DNA of 64,000 nt from JACRAV01 sp964571235. GTDB taxonomy: Bacteria; Zixibacteria; MSB-5A5; GN15; FEB-12. The stretch covers positions 310,001 to 374,000 of the forward strand of contig CAZNAI010000001.1 of the NCBI GenBank assembly GCA_964571235.1. The letters run 5' to 3'. Both the position numbers and the translations under genes were made by a program. Positions 17,216-25,634 of this stretch are shown in pieces. The notes under the pieces were generated by a model, which did no database searches, was not told where the DNA came from, and worked only from the letters and a program-made list of their open reading frames with translations. The first letter of the stretch is position 1. Each line of letters opens with the position of its first letter.

Positions 17216-17518
17216 GCAATAACTCCTTTCCTATCAGTTCACTACAATTCGAATTTTCGTTGGAACACAGTCGGGCAAGTTTACTCTAAAGCGGCCCGAT
17301 AGGCAACTGATTTCTTGGTTCCAAAGTCCATATTCCCCTCTTTCGCAGGGGCACAAATCGATGAGAATGTGTACTGCATTTGTCTGTATTTTATGCAGTT
17401 ACGCCCGCAAACGGGATTTGCCGGGGTTGAGCACAGAAGAGTACTCTCACTAATTGCACAACTTTCCGAGTTCGATCAAGCACCGGGGCGTTTTGACCGA
17501 TACTAGGAAAATACTGCC
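17216..17518. other. Gene-free divergent region between hppA and the 177-residue gene
   Basis: These 303 bases must hold the promoters of both divergent genes. A TTGACCGATACTAGGAAAAT stretch just before 17519 contains the AGGAAA ribosome site of the plus-strand gene. I see no convincing RNA gene or repeat. Confidence 0.4.
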
Positions 17519-18052
17519 ATGATTTACAAGTTTACATCCGGTTCTGTCCGGCTTGAGTTTTCACGAAATCGAGGGCGGGCCTATTTGGCCGCGGCCGGGC
17601 GATTTGCGGCGGTCGATATGCTACGCAGTGCCTTCCGGTTCACCCGAGAGGAAAATATCTTCGAGCAAGCGGACGGATCGTATCAGATCGATTTCAAGGT
17701 CTCGTTGGATTACCGCCTGCCACTATTGCGACAGATTGAACGGACAATCAAAGTTGTATCGTCGGCCGAGCTGTACGCACAGGCGCGGTATGTCGATCAG
17801 TATATCGTTGCGACAATCGCTCGCGACACGACTTTGCCTGCCTGGATGGCGGCGGTTGATCTGAAAAGAGAAATCGCCAGCCTGCGCAAATCGGCGGTGG
17901 TGGCCCGAGAGGTCCCCAACCTGATGCGGTTTGTCGATTGGGATATTTGCATCGCCAATTTCATCGAACTGAATTCCAAAGAGGGGTACCGAAGCCGGGT
18001 GGTGCGGACAGTGACGAATGATCCGGATGAATCATCGGTGAGTATTACCTGA
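17519..18052 (+). CDS. Conserved-looking hypothetical protein, unknown function
   Basis: The 177-residue protein has no signal peptide or membrane segment. It mixes beta-strands (about 2-20 and 45-75) with helices (about 80-100 and 120-140). AGGAAA lies about 8 bases before the ATG, and codon use matches neighbouring genes, so it is likely real. It is transcribed away from hppA and overlaps the convergent cation-transporter gene by 8 bases at 18045-18052. I recognise no domain, and the location gives no functional clue. Confidence 0.6.
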   Translation: MIYKFTSGSVRLEFSRNRGRAYLAAAGRFAAVDMLRSAFRFTREENIFEQADGSYQIDFKVSLDYRLPLLRQIERTIKVVSSAELYAQARYVDQYIVATIARDTTLPAWMAAVDLKREIASLRKSAVVAREVPNLMRFVDWDICIANFIELNSKEGYRSRVVRTVTNDPDESSVSIT

Positions 18053-18947
18053 TCGGCTTGCCATCGGGGCCGGCCGGGTCAATATGAATGACCACATGCG
18101 CCGGCCTTAACTTTCGCTCGAGTTCCTGCTCCAGATCATCGGCTATCGTGTGGGCATCGACAAAGGTCATCGTCTCGGCAATAGAGATATGAACGTCGAT
18201 ATGGCGATAACTTCCCGCCTTTCGCGTGCGCAAATCATGCCAGTTGAGAATCCGCTTTTCTTCATCGAGTATCGCTTTGATCTGATGCAAATCGGCTTCC
18301 GGCAGGCTGGCGTCCATCAGGTGCGAGGCCGAGCCGCGGATCAAATTCCAGCCGATTTTCACTATGAAGAGTGCGACGGCAATCGCGGCAACCGGGTCGA
18401 TCCAATGCCATCCGGTGATCCAGACCAGAATTAATCCGATCGCGACGCCCACAGAGGTGTAAACATCGGCGGACAAATGGGCGGCATCGGCTTTAAGTGC
18501 TATGGAGTCTTCCTTATCGGCAACCTCATACAGACGGCGCGATACAACGACATTGAGCACCGCCGAAGTGAGCATCACTAGGATTCCCAACCACAGATGA
18601 TCTACGCCACTTGGATTAATCAATCGTTTGAAGGCCTCGTAGATTATCCAAACCGCGGCGAAAATAATCAGCCCGGCTTCAAACGCGCCGGAAATCGACT
18701 CTATCTTTCCGTGGCCGTATGGGTGATCTTCATCCGGCGGACGGTCCGCCACTCGCACCGACCACCAGGCGACCAGTGCCGCAAGAAGGTCATTGGCTGA
18801 GTGGATGGCCTCGGAAATAATCGAAACTGATCCGGAGAGACTGCCAACGACGACTTTGAATAAGATCAAAACAGAGTTTGATCCGATTGACAATAAGGCC
18901 GCGCTTTGTTTAGGTGATTTAGCCACGTCTTTCCCGCTTGACTCCAA
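18045..18947 (-). CDS. Cation diffusion facilitator (CDF) metal exporter
   Basis: The 300-residue protein has six predicted helices within residues 15-210 and a cytoplasmic ferredoxin-like C-terminal domain (about 215-295, with LRTRKAGSYRHIDVHISI). Metal-site motifs are present in helix II (EAIHSANDLLA), the II-III loop (DEDHPYGHGKIES) and helix V (DAAHLSADVYTS). CDF proteins export Zn, Fe, Mn or Co ions in exchange for protons. The helix II Asn-Asp pair suggests the zinc/iron branches, but the metal cannot be fixed from sequence. It is a stand-alone gene. Confidence 0.92.
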   Translation of the reverse strand: MESSGKDVAKSPKQSAALLSIGSNSVLILFKVVVGSLSGSVSIISEAIHSANDLLAALVAWWSVRVADRPPDEDHPYGHGKIESISGAFEAGLIIFAAVWIIYEAFKRLINPSGVDHLWLGILVMLTSAVLNVVVSRRLYEVADKEDSIALKADAAHLSADVYTSVGVAIGLILVWITGWHWIDPVAAIAVALFIVKIGWNLIRGSASHLMDASLPEADLHQIKAILDEEKRILNWHDLRTRKAGSYRHIDVHISIAETMTFVDAHTIADDLEQELERKLRPAHVVIHIDPAGPDGKPIR

Positions 18948-19077
18948 CGTACCTCTCTTAATCGACTTTCGTTGTTAGTCTACTACACGCCAGTTAGGAT
19001 TGCAAGTTTGCGTTGAAATTGAAAGTGGTTGACCGGGGATAGCTGAACCGATAGGTTCTGTCTCATGGAGCGAAGCT

Positions 19078-20031
19078 TTGACTAGTCTCCGAAAGCAATT
19101 CTCGCTTTCGGATATTTTGGGGTGGCTGGCGGTGGGAATCTCGACCGCGCTTGCCGCCTTTTGGGCATTTTGGGGGAGTATTGAAAACTTCCACGAAGGT
19201 TGGTACGCGCATTCGATCTGGGAGAATCTGGCTCTTATGCTTGGCCAGTATCTCGGATTCAGCATTTTGTTTATAGTCCTCGCACTTACCGGCATTCACC
19301 GGGCAAAATTCGGCGGGATATTGCATCTGCTCTTTGGCGGTTCGCTGGCGTGGGCATTGCGGGCATCCGGTGCCGGACTACTCTTAAGTCTGCCGATCAT
19401 CGGCATCGGTATGCTGTACTACTTTGGCCATGTGCAATCACGGAGAGTAGCGATCTGGATTGTGATCGGCGTGCCGCTTCTGACAGCCATCGGCTTTGGC
19501 ATTGGGCCGGCATATCAAACTTTCACACGCACCGACGACGGCTACCGCGGCGCACGACTTCTCACTGCCAACGGCGTCAAATTGGTCTGGGCATCCGAGG
19601 GTCCCGGTTGGGCAAATTCCGGTGTGAATTGGTACGACGCACAAAAGGCGTGTGCGCACTTGTCAGAGGACGGCTTGTCGATTGTTGATTCTGCGATAAA
19701 TATCTGGCGTTTGCCGACGGCCGAAGAGATGGTCCGCTCGGGTTATCGGCATGGCCTCAATGTTGGCGCGACACTTGACACCACCACGATGACACCAAGC
19801 TATGACATTCGCCCCGACAAAGAAACACCTCTCTTTGATAGGTATAGCATGATCATCTATTGGTGGAGTGGGACCGAGGCCGACACCTCCTCGGCGTATC
19901 TTTATTCATTCAACGGGCACGTGTTTAAGAAGAACAAGAAGTTTGCGGCGGGGAATTACGGCTTTCGCGCAGTCCGCAATCCAGTGCCGGGTGATTCGCT
20001 ATTGCCGGGGGCGATGGTGGTTCCCAAGTAG
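19078..20031 (+). CDS. Membrane protein with C-terminal DUF1566/Lcl-like domain
   Basis: The 317-residue protein has four to five hydrophobic helices in residues 12-150. A soluble domain of the DUF1566 (Lcl C-terminal) type follows, shown by LVWASEGPGWANSG, WYDAQKACAHL, WRLPTAEEM, YWWSGTEADTSSAYLYSF and the terminal YGFRAVRN. Such domains usually lie outside the membrane and may bind ligands or polysaccharide. The start is a TTG with GGAG about 7 bases upstream. The TAG stop lies inside a mobile-looking repeat beginning at 20028, so the last codons may have been set by that repeat. Confidence 0.75.
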   Translation: MTSLRKQFSLSDILGWLAVGISTALAAFWAFWGSIENFHEGWYAHSIWENLALMLGQYLGFSILFIVLALTGIHRAKFGGILHLLFGGSLAWALRASGAGLLLSLPIIGIGMLYYFGHVQSRRVAIWIVIGVPLLTAIGFGIGPAYQTFTRTDDGYRGARLLTANGVKLVWASEGPGWANSGVNWYDAQKACAHLSEDGLSIVDSAINIWRLPTAEEMVRSGYRHGLNVGATLDTTTMTPSYDIRPDKETPLFDRYSMIIYWWSGTEADTSSAYLYSFNGHVFKKNKKFAAGNYGFRAVRNPVPGDSLLPGAMVVPK

Positions 20032-20165
20032 GTCGGGTTGGCAAGTTCGACGCGTAAGCGGAGAACTCCGACTACCCGACAGTCTTGTAGGGCAGAACCC
20101 GAGCGGAGCGAAACGGTTCTGCCGTTTTCCGAGAAGATGGCGGGTTCAAAGACGGACCCGCCCAT
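20028..20165. repeat. Two palindromic repeat elements in the 384-bp gap 20032-20415
   Basis: The first (20028-20080) runs from GTAGGTCGGGTTGG to CTACCCGAC and recurs at 57394-57438 and, inverted, at 57462-57515. The second (20087-20165) has GTAGGGCAGAACCCGAG..GGTTCTGCC followed by GGCGGGTTC..GACGGACCC and recurs at 45227-45348. Further small palindromes (GGCGGACGGGGACGGCCGCC) extend to about 20355. No gene is apparent in the gap. Confidence 0.7.
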
Positions 20166-20415
20166 GACAGCCCTCGTGGCTACTATGAGAAAACTCGTCA
20201 CGATCCTCAACGCCCTCTTGGCAACCAATCAAACCTGGAGACCAGAAATCGCTTGATTGCAAGACAGTCGCTACATGACTAATACTTTTACTGTGCGTGG
20301 TGGCCGTCCTCGTCCACCACGTCTTCTTGTCGGCGGACGGGGACGGCCGCCGACCACGAACAAGAAATGTCAACCCAACGCAAGCGTTGGGGCGCCAAGT
20401 CAAGAAACAGTTGTC

Positions 20416-21396
20416 TCAGTGCTCAAAGGGATGATCTTCGGTGAAATCGGGGCGATAGTTTGTCGGCGAATCAAGTTCCTGCACCCAGCCATTGTGAAAT
20501 CCGAGATTATGGAATTCCTCAAGTACTTCTTCGTATTCGTTGACAAAGAGCGTTCGGCCCAGCAGTGGATGGTCTTTGACTTTCTCGGTCGGATGATATT
20601 GCGACATGAGCGAGATATGCACGTTGATTGACAAATTCTCGGCGATCCAACGCAAAACCGCTTTGCTGTTTTCGGTTTTGCCCGGAATCACCAAATGCCT
20701 GATGATCAGCCCCGATTCGATATTGCCGTCGTCGTCGAGGCGAATATTCGAACCCTTCTGATAGAACATCTCTTTGATCGCCGCAGTCGCTATCGCGGGA
20801 TAATTGGGCGTATCGGAAATTGTCCGGCCGATTGATTCGTCGAGATACTTCAGATCGGGGAGCCAGACATCGACAAGACCGTCGAACGATTTGATCGTGT
20901 CGACTTTATCATACGAACTTGTGTTGTAGACATACACAGGGCGACGTCTGCGTGATTCCAGCCCGCGCATGATGACTTTTACTTGCGGGACATAGTGTGA
21001 CGGCGACACGAAGCCTACTAATCTGGAACCAGCATTGAGCACACTTTCGATTTGATCGCAGACCTGCTCCAGATTCAAATGCTCGGCCAGGACTTTCCCC
21101 CGCGACCGACTTATTTGCCAGTTCTGGCAATAGACACAACTCATATTGCACCGGGCGAAGAAGATATTGCAGATACCGTGCTGGCCGGAAATAACCGGCT
21201 CTTCACCGCGATGGGCGCAGATCGACGAAATGGCAAACCCAGCCCCACTGTTGCAGTAGCCGTAAAGGCCGTTGAGACGATCGGCGTGACATTCCCGCGG
21301 ACAGCAGGTGCAATCTTTGAGCGCCGAAAGCGGCTCAAAGACCGAATCGGGGAAAGCTGACGTCGCTTGGACTATGGGTAGACTTCGGAGCGCCAT
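20416..21396 (-). CDS. Radical SAM protein, PflA-like (COG1313 type)
   Basis: The 326-residue protein has the radical SAM cluster CNMSCVYC (CxxxCxxC) at about residue 86-93. It is preceded by a family-specific Cys block (CTCCPRECHADRLNGLYGYC), as in the pyruvate-formate-lyase-activating-enzyme-like group. The remainder has GFVSPSHYVPQV and LPDLKYLDESIG. It should bind a 4Fe-4S cluster and cleave S-adenosylmethionine; the substrate is unknown. I chose the ATG at 21396 because the longer GTG start at 21513 would run across the divergent promoter region. No pyruvate formate-lyase or AMMECR/MEMO gene is adjacent. Confidence 0.83.
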   Translation of the reverse strand: MALRSLPIVQATSAFPDSVFEPLSALKDCTCCPRECHADRLNGLYGYCNSGAGFAISSICAHRGEEPVISGQHGICNIFFARCNMSCVYCQNWQISRSRGKVLAEHLNLEQVCDQIESVLNAGSRLVGFVSPSHYVPQVKVIMRGLESRRRRPVYVYNTSSYDKVDTIKSFDGLVDVWLPDLKYLDESIGRTISDTPNYPAIATAAIKEMFYQKGSNIRLDDDGNIESGLIIRHLVIPGKTENSKAVLRWIAENLSINVHISLMSQYHPTEKVKDHPLLGRTLFVNEYEEVLEEFHNLGFHNGWVQELDSPTNYRPDFTEDHPFEH

Positions 21397-21542
21397 AACG
21401 CTAAATATAGGCAAAATTCGGAGATGATTCAATGGCCCGGTCGGGCTTGAGTTTTCTCGTGGAAATCGGTATTGTTGACGGATCAGTTCGCACTTCGGCG
21501 AACTGAACAACACAATCAGAAAGAACTCAGCGAAGGAGTCGC

Positions 21543-23063
21543 ATGAACCGAGCGTTTGTTTACCTGGCTGTCATTGTCGGCGGGGCATCGGTGCTCGCCC
21601 TTGAGATTCTCGGCACACGCATCATCGCGCCGTTCTACGGCAATAGTATCTACCTCTGGTCGGCACTGATCAGTGTCACTCTCGCCGCGCTGGCTTTCGG
21701 TTATTGGCTGGGCGGCAAGTGGGCCGATCAGGGACCAACCGAAAAACGACTCGGCTTGGTACTCGGGCTTTCTGGACTCTGGATCATCTTAGTGCCGTGG
21801 ATTGCGGCGCCACTCTTGTCGGCCTCCGAATCGCTGGGACTTCGCGCCGCAGTGCTGGTTTCGGCAACCGTGCTCTTCTTCCCGCCGCTTACGTTACTCG
21901 GGATCATTTCCCCCTATGCTGTTCGCATGAGCGCCGCCAGCCTCGAAGTTGTCGGGCGAACGGCCGGGAATCTGTACGCACTTTCCACGCTCGCTAGTGT
22001 TGTCGCCGCAATCGCCACCGGCTTTTTTCTGATTCCGGTAGTGGGTGTACACCGGATGACTTTTCTGATTGGACTGCTCTTGATCGGCACTGCGGTAGTT
22101 GGACTTTTCGGTCGCCGCAAATCAGCAAGTGCGCTGGCCGGATTTGTACTTTTTGCCGGACTGCCTACCGCCGGTTTCTATACCTATCCGTGTGAATCTC
22201 CGGATCCAGAGAACGGCCTTCTCGCGGTGCAGGAAAGCCCATACGGCGAACTGCGCGTGGTCGATCAAGACGATGTCAGGTATCTGCTGGTCGATCGTGG
22301 CGCTCACACAGCCGCGAGCACTAGTGCGGTTGAATCGAAATTCCCATATGTGAATGTTCTCGAAATCGGCAAGTACCTCTTGCCGCCAGGAGACATGCTC
22401 GTGATCGGTTTGGGCGGCGGGTCGGTCGTGCGGAGTTATGTCAAAGAGGGTTGGAAAATCGACGCGGTCGAGATTGACCCGGCGGTCACCAATATCGCGA
22501 GGCAGTACTTTGGCGTGATGAGCGATGATGCGACAATTTCAGAGATGGACGGCCGCCGATTTCTGGCGACATCGGATAAAAAATATGACCTGATTGTGCT
22601 CGACGCTTTCGGGAGCAGTTACATCCCGTTCCATCTGGTCAGCGACGAAGCGCTGGCGCTTGTGAGTAGCCGAGTTGCCGATCACGGCATTCTTGCGATC
22701 AATATTTGGGCAGAGGGATGGAAAGATCCGATGGCGGTCAGTTTGGCGGCGACAATTCAGCGCCACTTTTCATTTGTTCGCGCTCTGCCGATTGCCGAGC
22801 CGCCGGATCAGCTTGGAAATATGATCTTGTTGGCGTCCGATCATCAGTTTGAACTCAAGGGTCAATTGCCGCCGGTCTACTACCGTATGACTCCCGCCTA
22901 TGAACTGAACCATGCCTGGGATAATAGCTTCGTGTTTGACACGGCCGGAGTGCCGATCATTACCGACGATCTCAATCCGGCTGATCTGTGGGCCGAGCGG
23001 GTCAATCATCTTTCTCGCATTGAATTGCACCGCGCTAACAAGAAGGGATTGGTGTCGTGGTAA
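21543..23063 (+). CDS. Membrane protein with spermidine-synthase-like methyltransferase-fold domain
   Basis: The 506-residue protein has about seven membrane helices in residues 1-215 (for example LAALAFGYWLGGKWAD, VVAAIATGFFLIPVVGV). A Rossmann domain of the spermidine synthase type then follows from about 225: YGELRVVDQDDVRYLLVDRG, MLVIGLGGGSVVRSY, AVEIDPAVTNIARQYFG, YDLIVLDAFGSSYIPFHL. Fused proteins of this kind are widespread, but whether they make polyamines is unproven. A CGAAGGAG-like ribosome site lies before the ATG. The C-terminal 60 residues carry no recognised motif. Confidence 0.85.
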   Translation: MNRAFVYLAVIVGGASVLALEILGTRIIAPFYGNSIYLWSALISVTLAALAFGYWLGGKWADQGPTEKRLGLVLGLSGLWIILVPWIAAPLLSASESLGLRAAVLVSATVLFFPPLTLLGIISPYAVRMSAASLEVVGRTAGNLYALSTLASVVAAIATGFFLIPVVGVHRMTFLIGLLLIGTAVVGLFGRRKSASALAGFVLFAGLPTAGFYTYPCESPDPENGLLAVQESPYGELRVVDQDDVRYLLVDRGAHTAASTSAVESKFPYVNVLEIGKYLLPPGDMLVIGLGGGSVVRSYVKEGWKIDAVEIDPAVTNIARQYFGVMSDDATISEMDGRRFLATSDKKYDLIVLDAFGSSYIPFHLVSDEALALVSSRVADHGILAINIWAEGWKDPMAVSLAATIQRHFSFVRALPIAEPPDQLGNMILLASDHQFELKGQLPPVYYRMTPAYELNHAWDNSFVFDTAGVPIITDDLNPADLWAERVNHLSRIELHRANKKGLVSW

Positions 23064-23067
23064 ACGG

Positions 23068-23418
23068 TCAATTTCCTTCCATCGGCACGATCTTACCCGT
23101 CACATAGAGTTTGGTTGGATGTCCCTCCAATTTGGCGGGAATAGCTTTTTTGAGCGAATCAGTTTCAGTGTCGACCAACACTAAGATGCAGGGCGTGTGG
23201 TCATCGAGCTCACCGATCGCCACGCCGGTCACACCCGTCAGCGCCATCAACTCAGCGGTATGGTCGGCCATCACGGCGTTAATATCCCGTAGCGGCATTT
23301 CCTGTTTGCTCTCCTTTTGGTTTTGACAACCTGCCATTCCTACAGCCAAAAGGATCGACAGCAACATAGGCGCTAACAATTTTGCCGCGAGATTCGCTTT
23401 TCCAGGCCGCGACCACAT
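23068..23418 (-). CDS. Small lipoprotein, stand-alone paralogue of the protease N-terminal domain
   Basis: The 116-residue product has a lipoprotein signal (hydrophobic 12-30, lipobox ending GMAGC). Its mature domain aligns by eye with residues 55-125 of the upstream trypsin-like protease: HTAELMALTGVTGVAIGELD against HTARLMAQKGVIGTAVGLDD, then VLVDTETD against LLVENDQD, and LYVTGKIVPMEGN against VEVTGKIVAMAGN. It follows that protease gene on the same strand after 113 bases and a terminator-like hairpin. A detached propeptide-like domain could inhibit, chaperone or localise the protease; this is inference. Confidence 0.75.
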   Translation of the reverse strand: MWSRPGKANLAAKLLAPMLLSILLAVGMAGCQNQKESKQEMPLRDINAVMADHTAELMALTGVTGVAIGELDDHTPCILVLVDTETDSLKKAIPAKLEGHPTKLYVTGKIVPMEGN

Positions 23419-23465
23419 GATGTTTCGTCCTCTTCTGATTGAGATTCTCTCGATTTTGAATCAAA

Positions 23466-23497
23466 CCCCCGTTACCGGTTTGCGCCGGAAACGGGGG
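23466..23497 (-). terminator. Terminator-like hairpin between the protease and its small paralogue
   Basis: CCCCCGTTACCGG and CCGGAAACGGGGG pair with one mismatch around TTTGCG. The minus-strand tail is only TTTGATTC, so termination may be partial and allow read-through into the small lipoprotein gene. Confidence 0.5.
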
Positions 23498-23531
23498 CCG
23501 ATGGTAAAGCTCAGTCTGTCGTAGTCGAATC

Positions 23532-24626
23532 TTAGTTGCCGACCATGGTAGCGCCGAGGAAGCTCAGGACCTGGCTGATCGGATTGGCAATGGCAGTGCT
23601 GGAACTGCCGGCGAACAGCAATCCAACCGCTTTCGCGTTAGTTGTTACATCCTGCACCATGAGTGATCCCGAGTCGCCGCCAGCGAGGAATCTGCTCCCA
23701 GTGTTTCGCACAACGATCTGGCCGGTATAGGTCTTTGTGAAAGCGACGCCGCCGGCGCATTCGTTTTCATATTGCACGCTGACAGTCGCGTTCAGGCCGG
23801 TTATTCTGCTTCGGGTCAATCCAGTCGTGCGACCACTCTTCTTCACATTCATGTTCACCGCCGGAGCGATGGTTGTGGCCGAGATCGTGCCGATACCGAG
23901 AATCGAGCCGGTCGAGCTGACCATGCCGGAGACTACCTGCGCTATAGCGCAGTCGGTGTTGCTTCCCGGGAGGGACTTAATGCCCGAAAGTGTCGCGACA
24001 TTTTGCGCGGTCGCGGCGTTGCAGGCGACGTCGATCAATGCCGGTTGGATCACCGGGTCGCCGGCTACTGCCACGCGGCTGTTGCCGCCGTTGACGATGT
24101 CGGCTTCGAGTACGTGGTAGTTACTCAAAATGTACTTTTGTCCACCCTTGAGCACGAGTGAGCCGAGCGTTCCGCCACAGCAATACCCGTTGGCAAGGTC
24201 GTAGCGCCAGCCACCTGAGGTTCCGAGTTGAATCGGAGGAGTCTGCTTGGCGGTGTTGCCGGCCATAGCGACGATCTTTCCGGTAACTTCAACTTTGACC
24301 GGCATACCGTCGAGAGTGAGCGGAGCCGATTGGGCATCCTGATCGTTTTCGACCAGGAGCAAAACGGCGGGCTGACCGTTGTCATCTAGACCAACCGCTG
24401 TTCCGATTACACCCTTCTGCGCCATCAGCCGAGCGGTGTGACGCTCCTGAATCTTCATGGCGGAAAGAACGCGCGGATTGTCCATCGTCAGACCGGCATC
24501 GTAGCTCTGATCAGACGAAGTAGACGGAGTCGGGTTCTGGGAACAGCCCCAGAAAATCATCGTGAACGCCAAAATCGCGGTGAGCAACAACATGGTGCTA
24601 CGCCGACGTGTCAGTGAACGACTCAT
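23532..24626 (-). CDS. Secreted trypsin-like serine protease lipoprotein
   Basis: The 364-residue protein begins with a lipoprotein signal (lipobox IFWGC). A domain at about 55-125 (HTARLMAQKGVIGTAVGLDD to VTGKIVAMAGN) follows, then a chymotrypsin-fold region. The catalytic triad is readable: His about 170 in LSNYHVLEAD, Asp about 223 in GSNTDCAIAQV, and Ser about 318 in AGGDSGSLMV. Paired cysteines in ANGYCCGG, VACNAAT and DCAIA suggest disulfides. AAGGAG lies 7 bases before the ATG. The N-terminal domain may act as a propeptide or inhibitor, and a stand-alone copy is encoded directly downstream. Confidence 0.85.
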   Translation of the reverse strand: MSRSLTRRRSTMLLLTAILAFTMIFWGCSQNPTPSTSSDQSYDAGLTMDNPRVLSAMKIQERHTARLMAQKGVIGTAVGLDDNGQPAVLLLVENDQDAQSAPLTLDGMPVKVEVTGKIVAMAGNTAKQTPPIQLGTSGGWRYDLANGYCCGGTLGSLVLKGGQKYILSNYHVLEADIVNGGNSRVAVAGDPVIQPALIDVACNAATAQNVATLSGIKSLPGSNTDCAIAQVVSGMVSSTGSILGIGTISATTIAPAVNMNVKKSGRTTGLTRSRITGLNATVSVQYENECAGGVAFTKTYTGQIVVRNTGSRFLAGGDSGSLMVQDVTTNAKAVGLLFAGSSSTAIANPISQVLSFLGATMVGN

Positions 24627-24729
24627 ATGAGTGCTCCTTGTGAGGTTAGAAGTGGACAGACTGCTACCTGCTAACTATTGTTTTCGATTTGCTTCGAACG
24701 TTGATTCCGACACAACCTAATCCTGTCAA

Positions 24730-24757
24730 GAAATAGCAATAGCACAAAGTGTGTCAA
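24730..24757 (-). promoter_or_regulatory. Possible promoter of the protease gene
   Basis: On the minus strand TTGACA (24752-24757) is followed after 16 bases by TATTTC (24730-24735). A second TTGACA lies just downstream. The -10 match is weak. Confidence 0.3.
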
Positions 24758-24827
24758 GGCAAAAACCGCCGAGACTGCTCAGATCACAGAAAAAAATCCG
24801 TGATGTGATGACTGTCCTTGAATTGGA

Positions 24828-25583
24828 TTAGGCGGAAACTTTTTTTGTGAACAGCATAAGTTGAGCGAGAATAGCGGTAACTGCATATTCGACCCGTAAA
24901 GTCCATGGGCCGAGCGTCACACCGACAAATTGTTGTTGTTCAAATAGTCCGCGCTCAAAGTCGACCCAACCGCCTTCGGATCCGATCGCAACTACTATGT
25001 GACTATTGTCACAATCTCCCCTGAGGGATCGCACAGTGTGAGTCCCTCGCGTGTCAACTAAGAGGCGCCGCTGTTGTGAGGCCGCACCAAAAAGATCATC
25101 AAGTCGATCTTCTACAAACGGCCTAAAGAGCGGCTCAAACCAGATTTTCGGCAACGCAGTGAACCCGCCCTGTGACAAGCCCTCGATCAGATGCGGCCGT
25201 GCGCCCTCGGGGGTCAGAAGTGGCGACGACAGATAACTCTTTTCGCTCCGGTTGGCGCGGACAAAACAAATGCGCCGCACACCCATCATCGCTGACACAT
25301 ACAGCACCTTGCGCATTATTTTGGGACGTGATACCGCGCATATGAGATCTATCGCGGGCGTAAGATCCTCTGGGATTTCGGAGAATTGACAGGACAGTTC
25401 TACAGCGTCCGGTGTGACGGTGATTATTTCGCCATGGCCGTAGTTTCCGTTGAGCATTCCAATCCGAACGGTCTGGCCTGGAATAGCCCGCAAAACCGAT
25501 CTGATATGATCTGCCCGTTGATCACGCAAAATACAGCGCAGATCTCCGCTAAAGTCTTCGAGCGTTAAAATGATCAGGTTCAT
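24828..25583 (-). CDS. rsmE: 16S rRNA m3U1498 methyltransferase RsmE
   Basis: The 251-residue protein matches the RsmE family in length and order: an N-terminal PUA-like barrel (LEDFSGDLRCILRDQRADHI), then a SPOUT knot with CAVSRPKIMRKVLYVSAMMGV, EGLSQGGFTALP, VVAIGSEGGWVDFE and LGPWTLRVEYAVTAIL. It methylates U1498 of 16S rRNA. I start at the ATG 25583, which matches family length; a longer frame to 25769 would overlap the divergent methyltransferase. The canonical EQxxR/S motif reads EGLSQGG here, a slight variant. Confidence in the family is high. Confidence 0.9.
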   Translation of the reverse strand: MNLIILTLEDFSGDLRCILRDQRADHIRSVLRAIPGQTVRIGMLNGNYGHGEIITVTPDAVELSCQFSEIPEDLTPAIDLICAVSRPKIMRKVLYVSAMMGVRRICFVRANRSEKSYLSSPLLTPEGARPHLIEGLSQGGFTALPKIWFEPLFRPFVEDRLDDLFGAASQQRRLLVDTRGTHTVRSLRGDCDNSHIVVAIGSEGGWVDFERGLFEQQQFVGVTLGPWTLRVEYAVTAILAQLMLFTKKVSA

Positions 25584-25634
25584 ACAAGAGCCGATGATAC
25601 TACCGGAACGCCTACGCACCAATCCAAAATTGTT

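Noticed and set aside
20257..20631. 124-codon plus-strand frame
   Set aside because: Its 3' part overlaps the radical SAM gene and its start is repeat sequence, so it is a shadow.
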